Positions 56,721-64,000 of a stretch of DNA of 64,000 nucleotides are shown here, one piece after another; position 1 is the stretch's first letter; each line of letters starts with the position of its first letter. The position numbers were made by a program, and so were the translations under genes. Origin of the DNA: Candidatus Methylospira mobilis. Lineage in GTDB: Bacteria; Pseudomonadota; Gammaproteobacteria; Methylococcales; Methylococcaceae. The notes under the pieces are model-generated. The model saw only the letters and a list, made by a program, of their open reading frames with translations, was not told the DNA's origin and searched no databases. The DNA lies in assembly GCF_009498235.1 (NCBI RefSeq), contig NZ_CP044205.1:1861389-1925388 (forward strand), in the 5' to 3' direction.

Positions 56721-59700
56721 GATCCGTCTTCTTCCTCTTCCTCTTTTATTAGGGATGGTTCGAAAGCTCCATAAAATGTCGGCAACAAAGTCAGTGTAAG
56801 CAGAGTCGACGTGATGAGTCCTCCGACTATCACCACGGCAAACGGTTTGGCGGTTTCAGAGCCGACACCGGTCGATACCGCCGCCGGCAACAATCCCAGC
56901 AACGCGATAGTCGCCGTCATGATGACAGGCCTCAGCCGACTTATCGAACCATGCCGTATCGCCTCATCCAGCTCCAGACCTTCCTGACGGCACTGCTTGA
57001 TTTTCGAAAGCAGGATAACACCATTTTGCACGGCGATGCCAAACAATGCAATAAAGCCGACCGATGCGGAAATGCTGAGATGTATCTTGGTAAGAAACAG
57101 CGCAATAAAACCGCCGATCAGCGCAAACGGCACATTCATTAAAATCAAAAGCGCATTTCTGACGGAGTTGAACGCCCAGAACAGCAGCACAAATATCAGC
57201 AGGATACTGGTAGGCACGATGACGGCGAGCCGTTTCATCGCGCGTTGCTGGTTTTCGAACTGTCCGCTCCAGATGATGCGATAGCCGGCCGGCAGGCTGA
57301 CTTCCTTGGCGACGCGTTGCTGCGCTTCGGCAACGAAACTGCCCTGATCCCTGCCGATCAAATTACATTTGATTGCAATTCTACGCGTGTGGTCCTCGCG
57401 CGTGATGCGCGAGGCGCCCTGATCCACCTTGATATGCGCCAGCTGGGCCAAAGGTATGAATCCGTCATTGGGCAGCGGTATCATCAGATTTTCGATTACG
57501 CTCTCGGAGTCGCGCGCATCTTCCTGCAGGCGTACCGCGACGTCGAAGCGGCGCTCGCCTTCCAGCAGCGTAGTGGCGGCTTTTCCTCCTATCGCCATTT
57601 CAATATTGTCTTCGACATCGCTGATGTTGAGCCCATAACGCGCAATGGCCGCCCGGTCGATTTCGATCAGAATCTGTGCAAGCCCCGATTGTTGTTCGGC
57701 GGCAATGTCGGTTGCTCCGCGTATGGTGTGAAGGATATGCGTTATTTGATTGGCTTTGTCCTGCAGGACTTTCAAGTCCGACCCGAATATCTTGATCGCG
57801 ATTTCGCCCTTTACCCCGGAAATGGCTTCCTCGACGTTATCCTGTATCACTTGCGAGAAATTGAACTGTATGCCTGGGAAATCGGATAGCGATTTTTGCA
57901 TTGCAACTATCATGTCGTCCTTGTGTTTGAAGCGCCAGGTTTCCTTGGGTTTCAGATCGATCATGATTTCCAGGTTGTTAAAGCCTTTGGGGTCCGTGCC
58001 GTCTTCCGGTCGTCCCAGCTGGGTGAGTATGCTGTTGGCTTCCTGGAATTGGGTGAGGTGCTGGCGTATGCTGCGCTCCAGCTCCTTGGCCTTGGTCAGC
58101 GAGACCGGGGTAGGCAGGGTAATGGTCAGCCAGATATTGCCCTCGTCCAGCTTGGGCATGAATTCGGTTCCGATGAAATAGGTGGAGCCAAGCACCATGA
58201 ACAAGGCGGTCAGCGCCGCCCCCAGAAGCTTTCTGGGATTGTGCAGGCAAACTTCGAGTACGACCCGGTAACGCCGTTCCATCCACTCAACCAGCGTGTT
58301 GTGGGATTCCACCAGGCGTGGTCCCAGCAGATAGCTCATCAATACCGGCACCAGCGTCAGCGACACGACCAGGGAGCCGAGTAGCGCAAAACTGAAGGTA
58401 AAAGCCATCGGCGAGAAAATTTTGGCTTCGACGCGCTGAAAGGTGAATATCGGCAGAAAAGCGGTGATGATGATGGCCTGTGAAAACAGCATCGGTCGTC
58501 CCATTTCCGCAGCGGTTATCAGCAGGGACTGGCGCATTTGCTGTATGCGTGCCTTGTGCGCCATTTCCCAGGTTACCTTGACCATGATGGCTTCGACCAG
58601 CACGATGGCGCCGTCGACAATAATGCCGAAGTCGATGGCGCCCAAGGATATCAGATTAGCGGAAATGTTGGATGAACTGATCAGTATGAACGCAAACATC
58701 AGCGACAGCGGGATTACTGCCAGCACCACCATGGAGGCAGTAAATTTACGTAAAAAAATCAGCAGGATGACGAAGATCAGCAGCGTGCCTTCTATCATGT
58801 TGTGTTCCACCGTATGTACGGTATGCCGCACCAGCTCGGTCCGGTCGTAAAACGGCACGATTTTAATTCCCTGCGGCAGCTCGTGATCGTTCAATTCCTC
58901 GATTTTTTGCTTGACACCGCTTAGAACGCCAACTGCGTCGCCGCCTTTAAGCAGCAGTACTACGCCTTCGACTATATCGTCGTGTTGATCGAAACCGACC
59001 ATGCCGACGCGCGGCTGCGTGCCGATAGTCACTTCCGCAAGGTTTTTAATCAATATCGGGCTGCCTTCGTTGCTGCTGACGACGATATTGCCGATGTCGT
59101 CGGTAGACTTCAGTAAACCGCTGCCTCTGACTACCAGCGCTTCGTAGCCGTGTTCGATATAGCCGCCGCCGGTATTGGCGTTGTTGTCGGCAATAGCCTG
59201 AAACACATCCCGCAGGCCCAGTCCGTAATTTTTCAGTTTTCCGGGGTCCACTTGCACCTGATATTGCTTGATGCCGCCGCCGAAAGGAACGACGTCGGCC
59301 ACGCCTTGTATTGTGCGCAAGCGTCTTTCTATGACCCAATCCTGCAGCGCGCGCAGTTCCGGCAATGAAACTTCAGGCGGCGCTTCGATGCGGTAACGGT
59401 AAATTTCGCCGATGCCGGTGGAAAGCGGCCCCAATTCCGAGTCGACGCCATCGGGCAGATCAATGGAGCGCAAACGCTCCAGCACCAATTGCCTGGAAAA
59501 ATAGTCCTTGGCGTTATCGTCAAAGGTCAGCGTCAGTACCGAAAGACCGAATATGGATACCGAGCGCAGATTGATCAAATGAGGAATGCCGCTCATGCCT
59601 TTTTCCAGCGGCAGGGTGATCAGTTTTTCCACTTCTTCCGGAGCCTGGCCGGGGTACTGCGTCACCACCTGCACATAAACATTCTGTACGTCGGGGAAGG

Positions 59701-59812
59701 CCTGCACGGGAAGCTGCTGGAAGGACAACACGCCGGCAATAGCCAATACGATCGCGCCGGCAATAACCAGCCCGCGCTGCTTCAGGCAAAAAGCGATGAT
59801 GCGGGCAATCAT
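56717..59812 (-). CDS. Heavy-metal efflux RND pump (CzcA/CusA family)
   Basis: A 1031-residue inner-membrane proton antiporter with two repeats of a membrane helix plus large periplasmic domain. In the fourth helix the motif is AIDFGIIVDGAIVLVEA, the DFG...DGA...E pattern of divalent-metal (Zn, Co, Cd, Ni) HME pumps rather than the copper/silver type. The usual EN pair is EA here. LRPVIMTATIALLGLLPAA and GVGSETAKPFAVVIVGG are typical. The start overlaps the stop of the membrane fusion protein gene as ATGA. With the two upstream outer-membrane genes it forms a full tripartite system. Confidence 0.93.
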   Translation of the reverse strand: MIARIIAFCLKQRGLVIAGAIVLAIAGVLSFQQLPVQAFPDVQNVYVQVVTQYPGQAPEEVEKLITLPLEKGMSGIPHLINLRSVSIFGLSVLTLTFDDNAKDYFSRQLVLERLRSIDLPDGVDSELGPLSTGIGEIYRYRIEAPPEVSLPELRALQDWVIERRLRTIQGVADVVPFGGGIKQYQVQVDPGKLKNYGLGLRDVFQAIADNNANTGGGYIEHGYEALVVRGSGLLKSTDDIGNIVVSSNEGSPILIKNLAEVTIGTQPRVGMVGFDQHDDIVEGVVLLLKGGDAVGVLSGVKQKIEELNDHELPQGIKIVPFYDRTELVRHTVHTVEHNMIEGTLLIFVILLIFLRKFTASMVVLAVIPLSLMFAFILISSSNISANLISLGAIDFGIIVDGAIVLVEAIMVKVTWEMAHKARIQQMRQSLLITAAEMGRPMLFSQAIIITAFLPIFTFQRVEAKIFSPMAFTFSFALLGSLVVSLTLVPVLMSYLLGPRLVESHNTLVEWMERRYRVVLEVCLHNPRKLLGAALTALFMVLGSTYFIGTEFMPKLDEGNIWLTITLPTPVSLTKAKELERSIRQHLTQFQEANSILTQLGRPEDGTDPKGFNNLEIMIDLKPKETWRFKHKDDMIVAMQKSLSDFPGIQFNFSQVIQDNVEEAISGVKGEIAIKIFGSDLKVLQDKANQITHILHTIRGATDIAAEQQSGLAQILIEIDRAAIARYGLNISDVEDNIEMAIGGKAATTLLEGERRFDVAVRLQEDARDSESVIENLMIPLPNDGFIPLAQLAHIKVDQGASRITREDHTRRIAIKCNLIGRDQGSFVAEAQQRVAKEVSLPAGYRIIWSGQFENQQRAMKRLAVIVPTSILLIFVLLFWAFNSVRNALLILMNVPFALIGGFIALFLTKIHLSISASVGFIALFGIAVQNGVILLSKIKQCRQEGLELDEAIRHGSISRLRPVIMTATIALLGLLPAAVSTGVGSETAKPFAVVIVGGLITSTLLTLTLLPTFYGAFEPSLIKEEEEEDGS

Positions 59813-61152
59813 GGGCGCACCTCACCGGTTTGCAGTTCCTGATCCTGTTCCATGCGCAGCAGCAGGCCGCCTTCCACCACGACGCTTTCGCCGGCCTGCA
59901 GGCCCTCAAGTATCACTGCCCTGTCCTTGAGGCGCAGACCTACCTTTACAGGGCGCTTCAGGTAGCGTCCGTTGCCTGCCGAGACAAACAGCCAGTCCGA
60001 TTCGCCTTCGGTAAACAGCGCGCCCAGCGGTACGACAATGCCAAGATTGTCGGGACTGCTCAGGATGAGCGCCGAGGCATACATGGACGGCAGCAGTTTG
60101 TCGTCCGGGTTGGGCAATACGCAACGCACCTTGACGGTATGGGTGTCCTCGTTGACGACCTGCCCGATGTAATCCACGGTAGCGGTAAAATCGGTAGCAG
60201 GGTAGGCCGGTACCTTGATAATGACGCGCCCGCCTTTTTGTATCAGCCCGATGTCTTTTTCGAAAATATCGAGCATGACCCAAAGCCGGTTCAAGTCCGA
60301 AATCACGAACAACGGCGCGCTGAGGTCGGATTTGACTTCCATGCCGGGATTGACGTTACGTTCGGTGATGACGCCGGCTATCGGCGCCTTCAACTGGAAG
60401 TGGTTGTTCGTGCCTTTGTTCTGCACGCCGAGGTTGGCCAGCAGCAGGCGCGCGCGGTCGGCGGCGCTGCTCAGACGAGCCACGGTTTCCTGCGCCAGCT
60501 CCAGGTCTTTTTTCGGTGCGATCTTGTTGTCGTACAGCTCCTGGGTTCTTTGCAGCGCGCGTACGGCGACATTCAGATCGGCTACCGCGCCGGCGTAGTC
60601 CGCTTGCGCCTGGCCGAGTTCCGGGCTATCCAGTCCCAGCAGCACATCGCCGATGTCGACGCGCGTGCCCAGGTCGAGGATTTGTCCGTGCACACGCCCC
60701 GCGACAGGTGATGAAATACGCACGGTATGTGTCTCATCGTAAACCAGTTTGGCATTCACCGGGTCCATCAGCGGACGTTGGGTCAATTCCACCACGGATT
60801 CGGTGATGTATCCCCATTTCGGCGAGCTGGAGCTTAGAATAACTTCGTCGTGGGAAATAACGGTTTTATTTGTTGCTTCCTGTTCTCCCTCGCGGCATCC
60901 GCTCAACGATGCGATCAGCAGGCATTGCAGCAGGCAGTACGCTACGGTTTTTTTGCGGGTCGGCAGGGTAAAGGACAGAGGGGATGCCAACGCAGAAGAT
61001 GCTTTACTGCCGGTACCCGCGGTGACTGGATAGGGGCGCAGCCAGCTCGCCGGCGATAGCATGCGTGCCGCTGGCGATACGCGATCAGCGGCCTTGCCGT
61101 CGAGTCTCGCCGGATAGCTGTGCGCAGATGCGATTAAGTAACCGTTTATCAT
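59809..61152 (-). CDS. Membrane fusion protein of the metal efflux system
   Basis: A 447-residue periplasmic adaptor of the CzcB/CusB type: barrel-sandwich (VRISSPVAGRVHGQILDLGTRVD at residues 128-150), helical hairpin (LNVAVRALQRTQELYDNKIAPKKDLELAQ), then LKAPIAGVITERNVNPG and beta-barrel domains. A lipobox LSGC follows a hydrophobic run near residue 85, so the mature protein is probably a lipoprotein. The start at 61152 has a good SD (AAGAGG), leaving about 70 residues before the signal region, which is odd; an internal start near residue 31 (61062) lacks an SD. The stop overlaps the pump gene. Confidence 0.88.
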   Translation of the reverse strand: MINGYLIASAHSYPARLDGKAADRVSPAARMLSPASWLRPYPVTAGTGSKASSALASPLSFTLPTRKKTVAYCLLQCLLIASLSGCREGEQEATNKTVISHDEVILSSSSPKWGYITESVVELTQRPLMDPVNAKLVYDETHTVRISSPVAGRVHGQILDLGTRVDIGDVLLGLDSPELGQAQADYAGAVADLNVAVRALQRTQELYDNKIAPKKDLELAQETVARLSSAADRARLLLANLGVQNKGTNNHFQLKAPIAGVITERNVNPGMEVKSDLSAPLFVISDLNRLWVMLDIFEKDIGLIQKGGRVIIKVPAYPATDFTATVDYIGQVVNEDTHTVKVRCVLPNPDDKLLPSMYASALILSSPDNLGIVVPLGALFTEGESDWLFVSAGNGRYLKRPVKVGLRLKDRAVILEGLQAGESVVVEGGLLLRMEQDQELQTGEVRP

Positions 61153-61260
61153 TGATGTACCTCTTTGCCCATTGCCATAATTCGAATGATGTTTTGCTGG
61201 TTCGTCGCGCTTGCTTGAACGGAATAGTTACTGGTTGCACAGTGACACGGTGGTATATCG

Positions 61261-62619
61261 CTAGTGCAGATCGACGCCTGTCGCCATGATCAAATCAGCC
61301 CAGGCGTTGCTGCGGTCCGCCAGCGCATGGTAATAATCCTGCATCATCACTTTGTAGTTGCGCTCTGCATCCAGCAACTCGAGCAGGCCGGTATCGCCTT
61401 TCTGATAAGCCAGTTCTGCGCCTTTTCTAAGCGCTTCGATGCGCGGAATGGACGACTTCTCGAAACGCTGCCTGATTTCTTCCTTGGTGACCCAGGCGGC
61501 CTGGGCTTTCAGTACGTCGGCGCGTATCTCCTGTTCGGTTTGCCGTATCGTTAGACGCGAACTATTGGCATCGACGCCGGCTTTGGCGATTTCGCCTTCC
61601 TGGCGATAAAACACCGGTAAGTCGAATGAAACGCCTACGCCTCCGGTGCTGGTGTAAAAATTCGAAGGGTCTTTCAAATAGAAACCGATCAGGGTAACGT
61701 CAGGAATGACCATGCGCCGCGCCAGTTCATTGTTTTTTTCAGCCTGAGTCAAACGTATTCTTGCGGCCGCCAGGTCGGGGCGGTTTTCGAGCGCCAGCCC
61801 GGTCAGTTCGCTCAGCGATTTCCGGCTGATGTCGATATTGAAATCCGGCCACTGTTCCGCAGCGCGGATGTCGAGCGCATTTTCCGGCCAGCCCATCAGC
61901 AGCAACAGCTCGGTTTGCGCTTGTTTCAGGGTCGCCAATGCGCTATTCAGATCGGCCTGCGATTTAAGCGCCTCTACTTCGATACGCGTAAAATCGGTCT
62001 CAGCAATATCTCCGATGTCCAAACGCGTTTTATTGATGTGCAGGATTTCGTGGTATCGATCCAGATTGTGCTGAAACAGTTCGACGTTTTTTTGCGTCAA
62101 TAGCAGGTTGTAGTAGGCATGACGTAACGCATTGCTCAATATCCGCACCAGATCGCGCAAGTCGTAGCCCAGCGCTTCAGTGCCCAATGCGCTGCTTTCC
62201 ATGCGTAGCGCGCGCTTGCCGGCGGTGATAATCAATTGTTCGATACGGATCGACCAGGCAGACATGTAGCCTTGAGGCCAGACCTTGTTGACCGCGGGCG
62301 AGACTTGTTTGGTATAGCTCATTTCATTGAGCATGTAGAACTCGGTATCTACCGACGGGTTGGGCAATGCGGCGGCGATAATCTGTTCCGCTTCGCCGCG
62401 CTCCAGGTCGTAGTGCGCGGTGATAAGGTCGAGATTGCGTTCGTAAAACAATTTCAATGCCTGCTGTTCGCTAACGACCACAGGCGCGGGTGTTGCAGTT
62501 TCGGCGGCATGGATGGATGTTGTCCATAACAGCGCGACCAGGAAGCAGAGCCGTTGCGTTAACCGGCGTGGCGACAGGTTTCCTGTGCGTTCCAAAGTGT
62601 TGATGAGTTTCACGTCCAT
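61261..62619 (-). CDS. TolC-like outer membrane efflux protein, copy 2
   Basis: A 452-residue outer-membrane channel protein of the CzcC type. Signal peptide ends at IHAAE (about residue 39). Long helices carry the family repeats (NRPDLAAARIRLTQAEKNNELARR and ADVLKAQAAW). It is closely related to the gene immediately upstream along its length (shared EQQALKLF, QIIAAALPNPS, RIEQ-IITAGKRALR, AWADLIMATG), so the two are tandem duplicates. The start at 62619 follows the previous stop by eight bases. It supplies the outer-membrane part of the efflux system. Confidence 0.88.
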   Translation of the reverse strand: MDVKLINTLERTGNLSPRRLTQRLCFLVALLWTTSIHAAETATPAPVVVSEQQALKLFYERNLDLITAHYDLERGEAEQIIAAALPNPSVDTEFYMLNEMSYTKQVSPAVNKVWPQGYMSAWSIRIEQLIITAGKRALRMESSALGTEALGYDLRDLVRILSNALRHAYYNLLLTQKNVELFQHNLDRYHEILHINKTRLDIGDIAETDFTRIEVEALKSQADLNSALATLKQAQTELLLLMGWPENALDIRAAEQWPDFNIDISRKSLSELTGLALENRPDLAAARIRLTQAEKNNELARRMVIPDVTLIGFYLKDPSNFYTSTGGVGVSFDLPVFYRQEGEIAKAGVDANSSRLTIRQTEQEIRADVLKAQAAWVTKEEIRQRFEKSSIPRIEALRKGAELAYQKGDTGLLELLDAERNYKVMMQDYYHALADRSNAWADLIMATGVDLH

Positions 62620-62627
62620 ACGGTTTA

Positions 62628-63968
62628 TCAGTGAACCTCTTGTCCTGTCGCCATAATCAGATCGGCCCATGCGTTGCTGCGGTCCCCCAGCGCGTTGTAA
62701 TATTCCTGCATCATCTCCTTGTAGGTGCGCACGGCGTCGAGCAGCTCGAGAAAGCCGGTAGCCCCTTTCCTGTACGCGAATTCTACCGCCTTTCTACGCG
62801 CTTCAATCCGCTGCAATACCGATTGCTCGAAACTGTGCGTGATAGCCTCCGCGCTTTTCCAGGATGCCTGAGCGTTTATGACGTCGGCGTGTATGTTTTG
62901 TTCGGATTGCTGGATAAAAACCCTGGCTTTATTCAGTTCGGTCATGGATGCGGCGATTTCGCCTTCCTGCCGGTAAAACAGCGGTAAATCGAGTTTGAAT
63001 CCCACGCCGCCCGAACTTACATAGAAGTTACCAGGGTCTTTCAGGTAATAGCCGATCAAGGTGATGTCGGGTATGACCATGCGTTTCGCCAGTTCGCGAT
63101 TTTTTTCGGCTTGAGCGACGCGTATTTTCGATGCAGCCAGGTCAGGGCGCTTATCCAGCGCCTGTTTGATCAGCTCGTTTTGCGGCTTGAGTCCTATGCC
63201 GTCGCCGGCGGATTCCGGCCATTGCCCGGTGGCCTGGATATCGATCGCATGCTCCGGCCATCCCATCAGCAGCAGCAGCTCGGCTTGTGCGCGTTTAAAT
63301 TCCGCCTCGGTGGTATCCACGTCGCTTTCCGCCTGCAGCGACTCCACTTCGATGCGCGTGTAGTCGTAGCCGGCGATATCGCCGACATCCAGGCGGATTT
63401 TGTTGGCATTTACTATCTTGCGGTAGCGTTCCAGATTGCTTTGCGCCAGCTCCGCGCTTTTTTGTGCGAGCAGCAGTGCGTAATAAGCATGGCGCACGGC
63501 ATTGCTTAGCGTGCGCACGGTGTTGCGTAAATCGTATTCGAGTCCCTGCGTACCCAGCTCGCTTCCTTCTATGCGCAGGGTGCGTTTGCCGGCGGTGATA
63601 ATCATCTGTTCGATACGCAGCCCCCAGGAGGGAAAGCTGCCTTGCGCCCAGCTTACGCGGCTATTGGGCGAGATTTGCTTGGTCCAGATCATCGAATTGA
63701 TTTCGTTAAAATCGGCCTGGGCAGACGGGTTGGGCAGCGCCGCGGCGATGATTTGTTGCGCTACGCCGCTCTCTATATCGTAATGGGCCAGAATCAGATC
63801 GATATTGCGTTCGAAGAATAGTTTCAACGCCTGTTGTTCGGTAATCGTAAACGGTGGCGGATTGTCGATTTCCGCGCCATGCGCAGGGCACAAGAAAATA
63901 ATCGCCGTGAAACCTAACGCTTTTATCAAATTTGCAAGCCCTGCGCATCGCCGGCTGACTGGTTGCAA
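62628..63968 (-). CDS. TolC-like outer membrane efflux protein, copy 1
   Basis: A 446-residue CzcC-type outer-membrane channel protein. The signal peptide ends at PAHGAE. The core repeats (KRPDLAASKIRVAQAEKNRELAKR; FYRQEGEIAASMTELNKARVF in two runs) and the final NAWADLIMATGQEVH match copy 2. The first codon taken here is a TTG at 63968; the frame stays open to the right window edge, so the true start could lie just outside. First visible gene of the efflux operon. Confidence 0.83.
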   Translation of the reverse strand: MQPVSRRCAGLANLIKALGFTAIIFLCPAHGAEIDNPPPFTITEQQALKLFFERNIDLILAHYDIESGVAQQIIAAALPNPSAQADFNEINSMIWTKQISPNSRVSWAQGSFPSWGLRIEQMIITAGKRTLRIEGSELGTQGLEYDLRNTVRTLSNAVRHAYYALLLAQKSAELAQSNLERYRKIVNANKIRLDVGDIAGYDYTRIEVESLQAESDVDTTEAEFKRAQAELLLLMGWPEHAIDIQATGQWPESAGDGIGLKPQNELIKQALDKRPDLAASKIRVAQAEKNRELAKRMVIPDITLIGYYLKDPGNFYVSSGGVGFKLDLPLFYRQEGEIAASMTELNKARVFIQQSEQNIHADVINAQASWKSAEAITHSFEQSVLQRIEARRKAVEFAYRKGATGFLELLDAVRTYKEMMQEYYNALGDRSNAWADLIMATGQEVH

Positions 63969-64000
63969 CTTACGGATGCGAGACGGGTTCCGGGGGCTGA

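Noticed and set aside
56717..59812. Assigning the RND pump to copper/silver export because a copper locus is in the window
   Set aside because: Its fourth-helix motif is the DFG...DGA type of divalent-metal pumps, and the two loci are 10 kb apart.

Overview
The window looks like chromosomal DNA of an aerobic methylotroph of the Gammaproteobacteria, most likely a methanotroph of the order Methylococcales. The evidence is the accessory half of a methanol dehydrogenase cluster in the order mxaR-S-A-C-K-L-D, a PQQ-associated beta-propeller gene, a pqqA precursor-peptide gene, and a set of membrane-anchored copper proteins, all set among gammaproteobacterial housekeeping genes. The species cannot be named from sequence reading alone.

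Layout. 1-7.8 kb: tightly overlapping mxa accessory genes (mxaR is cut by the window edge), a beta-propeller gene, a 24-residue pqqA on the opposite strand with its own terminator, and a LuxR-type response regulator (probably MxaB). 7.9-15 kb, minus strand: hrcA-grpE-dnaK-dnaJ-dapB-pyrC, with a promoter and CIRCE-like operator in front of hrcA. 15-17.6 kb: nadK and recN. 17.6-30.8 kb is an accessory island. It holds a perfect 32-bp palindrome, a TPMT-type methyltransferase, an EcsC-family gene, a MITE-like element and a four-gene minus-strand operon (alpha/beta hydrolase, caspase-like protease, unknown HTH-ended protein, DUF2235 hydrolase fused to a LecA-like lectin module). Divergent from the operon is a 1507-residue STAND-type NTPase with a nuclease-like N-terminus, resembling Avs antiviral proteins.

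30.9-38.9 kb: a Tat-exported Fe superoxide dismutase, then nrdA behind two NrdR-like boxes, a small membrane protein, a sterol/tocopherol-type methyltransferase, nrdB and a DUF3422 gene. 39-43 kb, minus strand: a Rap1a/Tai-like secreted protein and a pair encoding a PhnD-like lipoprotein and a hybrid histidine kinase. 43.3-46.8 kb: a copper locus encoding a PmoD-like protein, a multicopper oxidase and a cupredoxin, each with a C-terminal membrane anchor. 47-53.6 kb: tpiA-secG-tRNA-Leu(GAG), a UPF0149 gene, tgt, yajC, secD and secF. 53.7-54.9 kb: a decayed SIR2-domain gene. 55-64 kb, minus strand: apaH and apaG, then a metal-efflux locus (two tandem TolC-like proteins, a membrane fusion protein, an HME-type RND pump and a PII-like protein).

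The main themes are periplasmic methanol oxidation with PQQ, copper handling, heat-shock control, deoxyribonucleotide synthesis and protein export. The accessory island appears to specialise in defence or self-killing. The most novel candidate is the four-gene operon pairing a caspase-like protease with two predicted lipid-directed hydrolases and an uncharacterised partner, placed divergently from an Avs-like gene.
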